A DNA stretch of 64,000 bases from Ypsolopha sequella (Eukaryota; Arthropoda; Insecta; Lepidoptera; Ypsolophidae): contig CAKOHE010000089.1 in NCBI GenBank assembly GCA_934047225.1, positions 524,501 through 588,500 of the forward strand, read 5' to 3'. Below the pieces are notes generated by a model. It saw only the letters and a program-made list of their open reading frames with translations, ran no database searches and was not told the DNA's origin. Made by a program: the position numbers and the translations under genes. Positions 24,879 through 34,981 of this stretch are shown piece by piece (the stretch's first letter is position 1; every line of letters begins with the position of its first letter).

Positions 24879-24985
24879 CTAAGCGGCGTGCCTTCCGCTC
24901 TAACGAAGTGAGTTTTAGCGGCAAAACCGAGTGTGGAGTCGACAACGATGCCCGTGTCTTCGAATGATTCGTAAACCATGTAGAC
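24879..24985 (-). CDS. Candidate host exon, unidentified
   Basis: On the minus strand a pyrimidine-rich acceptor (ctttgttgcag) is followed by 107 bp ending at a gtatgt donor. In phase 0 it reads VYMVYESFEDTGIVVDSTLG and 15 further residues, with no stop, a soluble-protein-like composition and higher GC than its flanks. The +1 frame is open too. In phase 0 it cannot join the 43737-43856 or 9444-9544 exons directly. It is therefore either separated from them by unseen exons, alternatively spliced, or part of another gene. I do not recognise a domain. Confidence 0.55.
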
Positions 24986-25029
24986 CTGCAACAAAGCCAG
25001 TGTTAGAAGTGATGACTAATAATTATTCG

Positions 25030-25200
25030 CCTACTAGCTTTTGCCCGCGGCTTCGCCCGCGTGGATTTAGTTTTTTGTAGTTTCAAATTATTTCTTGATC
25101 TCTTGTTTGATTCTCAGGCTTTGATGAGGCCGAAGGCCAAACTACGTTTCCTCACAAAATAATTTCTCGATCACTTATTTGATTCCCAGGTAAAATTTGT
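25030..25200 (+). repeat. Dispersed lepidopteran-type repeat (gcttttgcccgcggcttcg head)
   Basis: Begins actagcttttgcccgcggct, matching 7819 and 52461. Confidence 0.6.
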
Positions 25201-25559
25201 AAATTCATAATTGTAAATTTAGGTAAATTCTGAACGAAATTATAATTTTTTTCTCTGAATTAAACTTCGGTTAGTGTGTTAACACTGTGAAACACAATGT
25301 TTTTGTTCAGGCCGTAGGCCGAGCCGCGTTTCCGAACGAAATTATTTTTTACTTTTATTTGATTCCATTTTATTCATTAGAGATATCCCACGCATAGCTC
25401 GCTCCATAGCTCCTTAAGCGACCTTAAGTCGGTGGATCAAGCCCTTGGTAAGAGATAACTTATCAGTTAAATACTTTTGCCTTTAAGCACTGCGGAAAGT
25501 CATCGACATAATCTGCTGAATCAGTAAGTTGAAGTGGCAGTGGGTAGGCCCATATTTGT

Positions 25560-25770
25560 CGCCGACGTGATTGCCGTTGGAGCCAAAAGGCCTAGAATGG
25601 ACACCACGTGCAGCAAAGCGTAGCCTAGACCGACCTCGTGCCTGCTGGCGCGGCGGACTTCGCGGGTAGCGGCTGGATGAGCATGACGGAGGAGCGCCAA
25701 GAGTGGCAAAATTTTAGAAAGGCCCATTTCCAGCAGTAAACGAACACAGGCTGATGGATGGCTAGATATT
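25560..25770 (+). repeat. RTE-type LINE 3' tail
   Basis: Contains gagcgccaagagtggcaaaa, ccatttccagcagtaaacg and caggctgatggatgg, the characteristic 3' end of lepidopteran RTE-like elements. A second copy lies at 50220-50340. Confidence 0.6.
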
Positions 25771-26675
25771 TTATCCCCAGATAAAGTGTCTTTGGCGAGG
25801 TCGAAGGCGTATCAGCGTTTCTGAACGGAAAAAGCACGATTGCTTATAAAATTTGTTGTCGCACGTTTACTAATTCAAAAAATAAATAAAAATGAATTGC
25901 TGTTCGTTAGTCTCGCTAAAACTCGAGAACGGCTGAACCGATTTGGCTATGTTTAGTCTTGAAATATTTGTGAAAGTCCAGGAAAGGTTTAAACGATGAG
26001 AAAATGTGGAAAAATTGCGAGGAAAATACTAAAAACGACAATTTTATTTTCCCATACAAACTGTTCTTACCTGTCAAACATTTGATGTTCGCCCCGTCGC
26101 GTCGGTTCGGTATTTTAGGAATAAAAACATGTAGATCTAGATTAAATAAGGGTTTGGAATCGACAACATATATCCGTAATAGTCTGATTGTCGCGTATTT
26201 AGATTTAAAACATGTAAAATACTGACATTATAATGACACTTGATTGTTGTGTTGGGTGCGTTCAGAAATATACTTTGAAACAGTAAAGTTCGCTATACGA
26301 TCTAAAATTGGGTACTTCCCTAAAAATCAAATCAGCGACTCTTTATCAAATGTCAAAACGCGCCGATACTATGAAATTTGTATGAGGTTTTACCGGTTTT
26401 ACATTATGACTACAGTTTTCTGTGATCAAACTGCTTCCTTTTTTCTTAGTTTTTAGCAATTATAAAATTGTCAAACCCTCGAAAAAATCCGTAAAAATAT
26501 TTTAACGATTATTTTAGAAGATCACATTGGATTGTGTCAGTTATTTTACTTAAACAGCAGTCAAGTATCAAAATGCACGGAATTGCATTCAATTTATCTA
26601 TTACCCGCACACATTATGTTTTTAACACCTGAAAAAAGATTCAAAACTTGATTTATCATTCTGATACTGCTTACA

Positions 26676-27413
26676 ATGCCGAGGAGAAAACGACCTAACA
26701 TAGGTCGTCGAAGTCGATCGAATGTGCGACGAGCTACCTCACGTGCTAATCGCACTGATGACCAGCGAGAGACTGGTAATGATAACAGTCGTATTGGTAT
26801 GACAGATTTGCATTCTAGAGTGAATTACAATGAAGTGGATAATAGGCATAGAATGGAACGAGTTCGGGCACATCGATCACAACAGCAGCGAGCACGCGAA
26901 AATGAAATTGATCGATTCCGCAGACGCAATGTTCCTGTGAACCTGGCACGAGGAGCATTCTCCTACGATCAAGAAATAGATTATAGTGCCGACAAATCTG
27001 TAACAATTGGGGAAATGTCAATCATTTGTCAACATTGTAAAGCTTTAAAATACAGCGGTGAATTTTCAGAATTATGTTGTGCTGGTGGTAAAGTAAAATT
27101 GCCACAGTTAGTCCCACCACCTGATCCATTAGACTCATTAGTTTTTGGGATGACTGATTAATTGATTACAGGTGCTGAAACCAACAAAAAAGTCAGTGCT
27201 ATGAATTTTTATTCAAACAGAATCCGTGAACGATTGACGTACATCCGTCCAAACCAACAGCAGCTTCGATCTGAAGAGTACACTCATCTTCGCGATTCTA
27301 TTAATGCCGATGGCAATGCAAACAATGTGGGAAAAATGACAATTTTGCCGGCCACTTACATTGGAAGGCCACGCCACCACGGTGTCGTGCATTTGGGTAT
27401 ATTTGTTGACTAA
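26676..27413 (+). pseudogene. Helitron RepHel protein, N-terminal remnant
   Basis: Starts at ATG 26676 with an Arg-rich leader (MPRRKRPNIGRRSRSNVRRA). It then shows the Helitron N-terminal zinc-binding block IICQHCKALKYSGE ... CCAGGKVKLPQL, followed by PPPDPL. A TAA at 27159 interrupts. Immediately after, in the same frame, come ETNKKVSAMNFYSNR and RPNQQQLRSEEYTHLRD then NNVGKMTILPATYIG. In intact proteins these lie hundreds of residues further on, so at least two internal deletions have fused distant parts of the Helitron-like N domain. The HUH nuclease (rolling-circle) motifs and the helicase are absent. No function is expected. Confidence 0.8.
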
Positions 27414-27657
27414 TACATATATGTCTGAACTAATATTCAATTTAATATAATTCAAATATTTTTTATTAAAGACTATATAAATCAACCTTTACGGTAGGAA
27501 CCATATTTTCTTAAATTTCCGCGATTGACACCTGATTTGGCAACATATCAATTAATCTAACAGCAAATGCGAACCAGACTTGCTAAAGATGTCTTGACTT
27601 GCCTCGCCAGGACTTGACGGCGTGGCGAATATTGCCGATGTTGTGTTCATGGCTTTC

Positions 27658-27990
27658 TTAAATCTCATCCAAATCTTTTAGTTCATCGGCAGTTAAATTA
27701 AGTTCTGAAAATATTATTCCTTCAGATGATGACACAGATGATGATGATGGCATTGTTGAGACGAACTTCGGTTTTAATAACAGTTGTTGTTTCACTCGAT
27801 TTTTTTGTTCCTTAGCCCTATTAATTCGTATTATTCGGCTCAAATTGTGACCGCACTTTATACAAAGCTTGAAGGTATCAGCGGTTATTCTGAAACATTC
27901 GTCGCATCTTTACAATTGTTTTGTGCAACTAGGACAGGTACTTCTGTTGTTCTGCCGTTCTATCCACTTTTTACAAAAGGGACAATGCAT
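27658..27990 (-). pseudogene. Small zinc-ribbon protein with one in-frame stop, Helitron passenger
   Basis: From an ATG at 27990 the minus strand encodes MHCPFCKKW ... TCPSC, then a TAA at 27910-27912. The same frame continues with RCDECF ... LCIKCGHNLSRIIR, a basic and Gln/Lys-rich stretch, and a Ser-rich then acidic tail (SELNLTADELKDLDEI) to a stop at 27658. The four CxxC pairs make a double zinc-ribbon or RING-like layout of 110 codons. I do not recognise the family. It lies between the RepHel remnant and the 3' Helitron terminus, in the opposite orientation, where Helitrons commonly carry captured gene pieces. It could equally be an old host gene into which the Helitron landed. Confidence 0.55.
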
Positions 27991-28462
27991 TGTTAAAAGT
28001 TAACTATAACTTCTGAAAAATAGTTTTTTGTTTTTAAATATCAATTATATTTTCTTGGAAAGTTCGGTGACAGTGACACTGACAGTCAGTGTTGGCAGGT
28101 TACTATTACGTTTAGTAATGTGGCGTAATCGATACAGATAAAAAAAATAGGCTTGTACCTTATTTGTTAATATGAGTGTCTATAATCTAATATAATGTCT
28201 CATGCAAAATAATTATGAACATTAAGCTGGACATGTGTGCGTGATTTGCCCACTCTTTTCGCCCACTATGTAGCCGATACTTAGACTATCTGATGATGCC
28301 TTTATAAAGCTGCCAGCTCTGAAATACATACATATGGTTTATATTAAGAGGTAAGTGATACGAAGTTCACCGGGTCAGCTAGTTTTAAATAAGTTCCGCA
28401 TTGAGTCCGCGTAGTAGATTGTAGCCGTAAGTACGCTAATTATTCCTGTTATATTTGACGAA

Positions 28463-29322
28463 AAACCGGTCAAGTGCGAATCAGACTCGCGTACCTAGGT
28501 TTCGTAATTCGACAGTTTTGGAAACAGAAAATTTTATTTGGTCTTTTTTTTCGTGAATTTCTCAACCGCTATATTTTTCTGTAATCTTTACGTAAGCACT
28601 TATTGCCGAGTTTTTTTTTTTTTTACATTTTTCGGTTCACCAGTTTTGGAGATAAGGGAAGGGACATACATTTTTTGTGGTTTTCTGAGGATTTATCGAA
28701 ATAGATGCAAGTAAATTATCAAAACTATATATTTTTACAATCGACTTTTTAATACCTATATTGTATTAAAAAATATGTATAAATGTATTTAACTTTATTT
28801 TTATTTTTCATTTGTATTAAAAAAAAGCTCTATAATTATCCTGTAATTGGCCAGTTATGACCAATAATCGGGGTGGGTACATACATTTTTTTTGTGGTAT
28901 TTCGACGATTTCTTGAAAAAGGTGCAAGTTAATATAGCCAAATTATATAATTTTATAATCAGCTTCTTAATACTTATAATTTGATACCCATATTGTGGTT
29001 TTAGGAATAATTTTTTTTTTCCTCTTTTGTGCAAAATTCTAACCGTTTTACCACAAAACGGTGTTGAACTTTAGACAGTGTTTAAATCTGTTGTTGTCAC
29101 CTTTTCTTTCATATTGTAAAAGAGTGTAAACACCGTCATATTGTAAACACCGTCAGTCTTTGTCTTTAACGGTGCTAAAGTTATGAGGCTGTGACATACG
29201 GATGGATGGACAACGGAATCTCACCGTTAAAGTTCCAAAAATGTCAAAATAAAATTTTCTATTCGCAAAACTGTCGAATTACGGACGACTTGCGAGTCTG
29301 AATCGCACTTGATCGTTTTTCT
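28463..29322. mobile_element. Inverted-repeat element, about 860 bp
   Basis: About 75-bp imperfect arms: aaaaccggtcaagtgcgaat ... tcgtaattcgacagttttgg on the left and the reverse complement ccaaaa-type arm around 29255-29322 (gtcgaattacggacgact ... tcgcacttgatcgtttttc). The aagtgcgaatcagactcgcg motif is shared with 7430-7455. The interior is AT-rich with no coding capacity. Target duplication not resolved. Confidence 0.6.
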
Positions 29323-29398
29323 TTTTATGTGATACCATTTTTTTGTACTTTGCGCTTGTGCAAATTTAAAGGAGCTTGTGCTTGAGCTTGTGTAAAAC

Positions 29399-29762
29399 AC
29401 TTCACTTTTCTAAAGAAATTTGTCACCCCATTGCCATCCCATGGGAACTGATATATGGGATAAAAAGTAGCCTATGTCCTATTTCAGGTCTAGAACTACA
29501 TTTGTGCCAAGTTTCAGCCCAATCAGTAGGTACGGGGCGTGAAGGAGCAAAACATCACTTTTCTAAAGAAATTTGACACCCCATTGCCATCCCATGGGAA
29601 CTGATTTATGGGATAAAAAGTAGCCTATGTGCTATTCCAGGTCCAGAACTACATTTGTGCAAATTTTCAGACCAATCGGTTCGGTAGTTACGGCGTGAAG
29701 GAGTAACAAACATACATACATCCATCCATCCAAACTTTCGCATTTATAATATTAGTGGGATT
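29399..29762 (+). repeat. Dispersed repeat with 153-bp internal direct duplication
   Basis: The block starting acttttctaaagaaatttg at 29404 recurs at 29557. Each contains ccatcccatgggaactgat and aaaagtagcctatgt. The second copy ends aacaaacatacatacatcc ... tttataatattagtgggat, a typical lepidopteran repeat terminus. Confidence 0.75.
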
Positions 29763-29911
29763 AAATGTAGTTGGTATTGAAAACAATTGAAAAAGAACTG
29801 CAAATAAAAATAAAAATTCAATAAAACATTCAATAAACATTCTGGAATGTTTTATTCCGCTTTAGTGAGTACTAATTAAATACGGACAAATAACTACAAG
29901 AAAGAGGTCGC

Positions 29912-30195
29912 AAGGAGGTCGCAGGTTCAAATCCAGGCCAAAAGATGTTTTTCAAAAATATTTGTTCTTTTAAATTTGTTTCTGATTGATTTATAGTTTG
30001 TAATGCACTCTAATAATAATTAAGTGCAACTTACTCAGTTTTAACTGTTATGGCGCGCATCACATACTGGAAAACAACAATAAGAAACAAATTTCAAGAA
30101 AGACAAATATTTTGAAAAACATCGACTGTCTAGGATTCGAACCTACGACCTCTTGCATTCATGACAAGTGCGCTAGCGATGACTGTGCTACCGAG
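29912..30195. repeat. Two tRNA-like SINE heads in inverted orientation
   Basis: Left arm (+): gaggtcgcaggttcaaatcc then aaaagatgtttttcaaaaatatttg. Right arm (-), reading from 30160: gaggtcgtaggttcgaatcc and gatgtttttcaaaatatttg. The GGTTCGAATCC block is a Pol III B box. The right arm extends further, with a ggtagcacagt A-box-like segment near 30185. Confidence 0.7.
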
Positions 30196-30309
30196 TGGTT
30201 TAGAAAATAAAATTTGAACCAATTCGGATTAACTTTTGATAACAGTTTATTTACTGGCCTTAATTTACTGAACATTTATATAATTATTTTATAATATACC
30301 CCTTTTAAT

Positions 30310-30480
30310 TTATAATGATAATGATTTCTTCACCACCCAAAGGTTGGCTGAAAGAAATCGCTTTAAGTGGTAAGCCCGCCTTTGTACTAAATTATCTTTT
30401 CAAGAGTCTTGTTTTCTTTTTATATGTCTTTTGTGTACAATAAAGTGTCCATTCATTCATTCATTCATTCATTCAACAAT
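30310..30480 (+). repeat. LINE 3' end with (attc)n tail
   Basis: cacccaaaggttggctgaaagaaatcgc ... gtacaataaagtgtccattc followed by tandem attc. Same family as the minus-strand LINE end at 18440-18600. Confidence 0.7.
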
Positions 30481-30848
30481 AGAGGCACGTACCTTGAACA
30501 GTAGAGGAACGTACCGGTAAGTAAGTCACGAGTCACACTCACGGCTATCTGTAAACTGTGAACAACAAATGTTGAGACTTCTAATCAATCCACATGTTTT
30601 CATTTCTGGTAAGGTAAAAAAATAATAATGTCTGTTTAGATATATTTAATTGCTTATTACGAAACACATTAAAAAATATTTTTTTATTGATTCGTTTTAG
30701 AGATATTTTGAAAATAATTCAGATATCGAAGATGTGGGCTGAAGAGCTACGAAAACCTTTGTCTAGCAGGAAAAAAAAGAACTAGCTATCGAATTTCGAA
30801 TTTATATCCTCAAACTTGTACGACATTTCCTCAGAGTCAGAACAATAA

Positions 30849-31319
30849 CTAATTTCCAATGAAAATTTCGAATGGGTTTTCCATGGCGGACAGCCGATGA
30901 TGTTGCTGCGGTATATGCGTGAAAATGACACATTCAACGTCGCGGAAATCCGAGGAGCCAAAATGTTGATCTCGTCCAGAGACTCGTTCGTAGAGACATC
31001 AGTCGGCTACGTCGAGGTAAAAAGGTAAAATATGTTGTGTTTTGTTCAAGGTAGAGTAACTCCTGAGCATAAAGTTCGTTGCAAAATGTACACAGGGATT
31101 GCAACTATAAATGAAACCGAAGAAACTATATCGGAGGTGAAATGTGCAGCAAGTGAAGGTGGTTGCAAACATTCAATATGTTTTATCATGTGGCTAATCA
31201 AGCGTACTGATGAGCCATCAGTGACCTCAGTAAATTGCTACTGGACAAAGCCAAAACTGTCTGATGCTGTGACTAGTGACAAATGTATTTTGGCAAAAGA
31301 AATGGATAATAAATTATAA
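30849..31319 (+). pseudogene. SWIM-type zinc-finger protein fragment (insect multicopy family)
   Basis: One frame, open except for a TAA at 31026-31028, contains NDTFNVAEIRGAKMLISSRDS, GYVEVKR, then after the stop RVTPEHKVRCKMY and CAASEGGCKHSICFIMWL followed by TSVNCYWTKPKLS. The C-x6-C-x-H and W-L-x-R-x-E-P-S-x-T pattern matches an insect gene family, often annotated with SWIM or YqaJ domains and usually multicopy. The first block lacks an in-frame ATG near its start, and no YqaJ nuclease follows. It is probably a decayed copy of a mobile or retroposed gene. Confidence 0.6.
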
Positions 31320-32353
31320 CCTAACTTCTTATTTAGCAACAAGTTGTTGTTATCAAACGGAACTCGGCCCTTGCAGTGTTGCTAACCCTTACCTAAATGT
31401 AAACCCGAAGATTTTTTAAATACCTCTATAAGCCCTAGATAATATTTCTATAATAAAAATGATTTGATGTAGTGCACAAGTCGTTCGTAATTATAAAATA
31501 AAACGCCTTCATATCCAGTTTGTAATTTTTTGATAGAGTCTGTCTGTCTAATGAAAACTGACCTGACACGGGTAAGAGAAAATGACGAAAAAAAAGATTT
31601 TCCATACCCGTGTAAGGTAGTTACTCTCGGCTTTCATTAGACTGTCTTTGCCATTTTTCGACACTGTTATCAAATTTACACTCTTGTCTTGTACCACAAA
31701 TACAAAAATAATAACCCAAGTTTAGACCTAAATGAATTTTACGAAACGAACGAACTGAGCGACGGCAACAAGCGAACGAATTTGATATAAACGAACTGTT
31801 GACTCTCGCAAGTTTTGTTCGAAGCCCATAAAAAACCCCACACAATTTCCTGCTTTTTAACACTTCTAATCCCTAAATTTAGGGGTAAAATCCCTAAGAT
31901 GTCACCACTGGGTCATTGACATTCCGTTTTACTTTTTTTTTCTTTACCATTTTGGGACAGGCAAAGGAAAACGTTTTTTTTTTTTTTTGTTTGGCAAAGG
32001 CATATGGGCCATTATGCCCACATCACCTTTGTACAAAAATTAAAGATATAAATAAATATTTAAATATGTAAAATCAATATTTTGGATAGGGGTAAAATTC
32101 AAAACCCTTGAACTTTTTATCAACTTTCGAGTTAGCTATTAAAATTAGCGGGTTAATAATTTGAAATGTTGTGGATTGTAAGAAAGAGGCCCTAATTTTT
32201 ACCCAACATTTTTTTTTACCACACTGTGTTATGGACGAAATAGTAAAAGTATATTAAATTTTCAAAACATTCGCTAATGGGTTCAGTTGTGAAGAACACC
32301 AGTACTCATTAAAATGTATCAAATTACATTTTTTGTGTAAACAAGTGTTCTGA
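31320..32353. other. No gene recognised
   Basis: AT-rich. Contains a small hairpin, acctgacacggg at 31560 against cccgtgtaaggt at about 31618, and homopolymer T runs near 31940-31990. Confidence 0.5.
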
Positions 32354-32650
32354 TTTAATGACCCTATTATAAAATATAATAGATAAGCTGTCCCATTCAT
32401 CAGCCCAAACTATATTTAATGACCCTATTATAATATAATAGATAAGCTGTCCCATTCATCAGCCCAAACTATATTTAATGACCCTATTATAATATAATAG
32501 ATAAGCTGTCCCATTCATCAGCCCAAACTATATTTAATGACCCTATTATAATATAATAGATAAGCTGTCCCATTCATCAGCCCAAACTATATTTAATGAC
32601 CCTATTATAATATAATAGATAAGCTGTCCCATTCATCAGCCCAAACTATA
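32354..32650 (+). repeat. 59-bp tandem repeat, five copies
   Basis: Copies begin tttaatgaccctattata at 32354 (61 bp, with a 2-base insertion), 32415, 32474, 32533 and 32592 (59 bp each, essentially identical). Each unit contains the odd-length palindrome ctattataatataatag. Confidence 0.95.
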
Positions 32651-32878
32651 TTTCCTGAACTATACTCATCCTAGTGTAACAAAATAGTTCTGGGTGGATA
32701 GTAGTCTGTAAGGAAACAATTGTGATCCTGGTCACGAGTACTATCTGTAACAAATAGTTTCTATGGACTATTTGTACTGTAAGAGAAATAAATAAATATC
32801 CTGCTTATAGATCAGTCTACCCCCAACCTCCGTCGACCGAACATAGTTATTGTTAGAGAAAGTGCGCTTTTTTACTAA

Positions 32879-33856
32879 ATTAAAATTCAAAAGTGTGAAA
32901 CCTGCAGCAAAATTATAAACAAACGAAACCCAGGCCTGGAGTGCAGCAGATGCACTAAAAAGGTGCACGCCAGTGTGGAGTGCGCAAAGGTTTCGGCGAA
33001 ACAACTCACCGCGCTCCGCTCGTCCAACAGCCTAGAGTGGAGTTGCAATGAATGCTGTCGGAATTCATCCCAACGCGGATCATTCTACATTCCCCAGGAT
33101 TCAGAAGATGAAGAGCCTGTATTAGATCGCCAAGTATCAGCAGCCCTTGATGTGAAAAAGCTTTTAAAAGACATCAGCACCGAAATACGAAAAGCCATCA
33201 AGGAAGAGATCGAAAGTCTGCAAAGCTCACTTAACTTCCTGAGTGACCGCTTCGATGAGTTTCAGGAACGCATTGATAGTCTTGAATCGAAGGTTAAGCA
33301 AATAGAAGGTAAGAACACCAATATTATGAATAATTATAAAAACATCGAGCTTAGGATGGCTGTCCTTGAGCAACGTCAGCAAGAATACGAGCAGAACCTT
33401 TTATCTAATCACATTGAGATAGCAGGAATCCCGAATTTGCCTAAATTGACCCCGGAAATAATCGTTAAAAAAATAGCTAACTACATCAAGATCGAGCCGA
33501 CTGATATGCAGCTTGTACGCCAAATACCAGCGCGCGGCGAGCGCAACGGTACCCTAATCGTCGAGCTGAAATCAAAAAATGTCAAAGAATCTTGGATAAA
33601 AGCTGCCCGAGCCACTACACTAACCATAGGTGAAGTTATTCAGGAAACATCCAAGGAACTCGCGGAACTTCCTATCTACATCCGTGAAGCACTAACCCAA
33701 TATAACAAGACCTTGCTGTGGAAAACAAAGCAACAGCTACGACCCACCTTCAAGTTCATCTGGCTAAGCAACGGCAGAATCTTAGTCAAAAAGGATGAAA
33801 ACAGCAAAGCCATCATGATACGGACGGAAGAAGATATCTTATCTGCTGCTGATTGA
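32879..33856 (+). pseudogene. LINE ORF1: PHD-like zinc finger, coiled coil, FP-like C-terminus
   Basis: The frame is open from 32879. It begins (I)KIQKCETCSKI, with cysteines and a histidine in PHD-finger order: CETC, CSRC, H-x4-C, W-x-C-x2-C (SLEWSCNECC). Then comes an acidic linker, a coiled coil (roughly SDRFDEFQERIDSLESKVKQ), an RRM-like block (IEIAGIPNLPK) and a C-terminal FP-like block (FKFIWLSNGRILVKKDE). There is no ATG before the finger; position 32879-32881 is ATT where ATG would give MKIQKC, so one substitution may have removed the start. ORF1 coats the RNA template. It ends with TGA, 48 bases before the ORF2 ATG. Confidence 0.75.
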
Positions 33857-33903
33857 TTCATCAACAAAGCAGATCGTTCTCTACTCAAATACTGCAACTG
33901 ATT

Positions 33904-34980
33904 ATGTACTTAAAGCCAGATATTACGGAAATTTTTGATAGCATGAGCTTAAACAGTTTTATCTCACATATTCCCAAGCTATATGATCAAAGTAAAGTAA
34001 GCCTTACTTGCATTCATATTAATATTCGTTCAATGATAAAAAACTTCTCTAAACTGCAGCAAATTGTGTCAACTTCTCAGAACCCAATCCATGTTATCAT
34101 TGTAACCGAAGCAAATATATTGGAAAATATCTCTAGATTATTTAATCTCACTGGTTACACAATGCACACAGAACTACGGAAAAACCAAAAAGGTGGAGGC
34201 ATCATTATTTACACAATCCATCCACTCATATTTACACAGCAACTAAACAAAAGTTATTCATTTGAAAACCTGATCGGAACAATTATCACGCCCGATAATA
34301 TCCCAATAACACTGTATAAACCACCTATTAAAAATAAACACTGCTTCATTAACGAACTTAAAACGATGTTAAGCAAACTTAGCGATTTTGAAAATCTCAT
34401 ACTACTCGGCGACATGAATATTGACCTAAAGTCGTCTAACTCTGTTACAGATTTCTATCTTTCAACGCTACACGGGTGCGGTCTAGCGAGTGGAGTCTCC
34501 GACTATACGAGAATAGAGGCAAGAGATGGAAAGATAACGAAATCTTGTTTGGATCATATTTTTGGACGCCTCCACTCATTAGAACCGTACGCGGGAGCGA
34601 TTGACACAGTACTGGCGGATCATAGAATGACAACGATTACCTGTCTTAATCATGCTCATGTACAGGTTGCTCCTAAAATAATGCACAAAATTAATCAGAA
34701 AATAGTGTATGACGAATTGTCAAAGGTCGATTGGATGTTAACTAAAGATATGAATAGTCCTGATGACATTTATAATTTTATGAAGAATAATTTTACCTCT
34801 GCTTACAAAAAAGCTTCCTCAACTTTTACAAAGAAATCACATCGCAAAAACCGTTGTGGTGAGCCTTCGATAGACAAAAGTATAAATAAACTTTGCGAAC
34901 ATAAAAACAAACTATATCAACAACTACGTAAAGATAGCAAAAACAAAATTTTAAGACTAGAATATAACAAAATAATATAA
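33904..34980 (+). pseudogene. LINE ORF2, endonuclease part
   Basis: From the first ATG (33904, MYLKPDI) this frame encodes an APE-type endonuclease. Blocks in order: CIHINIRSMIKNF, VTEANI (catalytic Glu), KGGGIIIY, LLGDMNID, SDYTRI, SCLDHIF, and the C-terminal LADHRMT (Asp-His catalytic pair). The enzyme nicks genomic DNA to prime reverse transcription. All expected catalytic blocks are visible. The frame stops at 34978, just before a run of nine A, and the protein resumes in another frame. Confidence 0.85.
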
Positions 34981-34981
34981 T

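Larger units (their letters stand above)
25860..28382 (+). mobile_element. Decayed Helitron (5' end not visible)
   Basis: Left part carries the ctcgctaaaactcgagaacggctgaaccg block seen in lepidopteran Helitrons. The middle has RepHel fragments (26676-27413). The right end reads gatacgaagttcaccgggtc and then agctag, a CTRR-type terminus followed by T, as Helitrons insert between A and T. The 5' TC terminus was not located. Helicase and most of the Rep domain are gone. Confidence 0.6.

Noticed and set aside
30120..30195. Minus-strand tRNA gene
   Set aside because: A and B boxes are recognisable but the cloverleaf is poor, and the same body is repeated inverted nearby, indicating a SINE.
31621..31863. 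80-codon minus-strand frame with several cysteines
   Set aside because: The Cys spacing fits no zinc-binding pattern and there is no supporting context.
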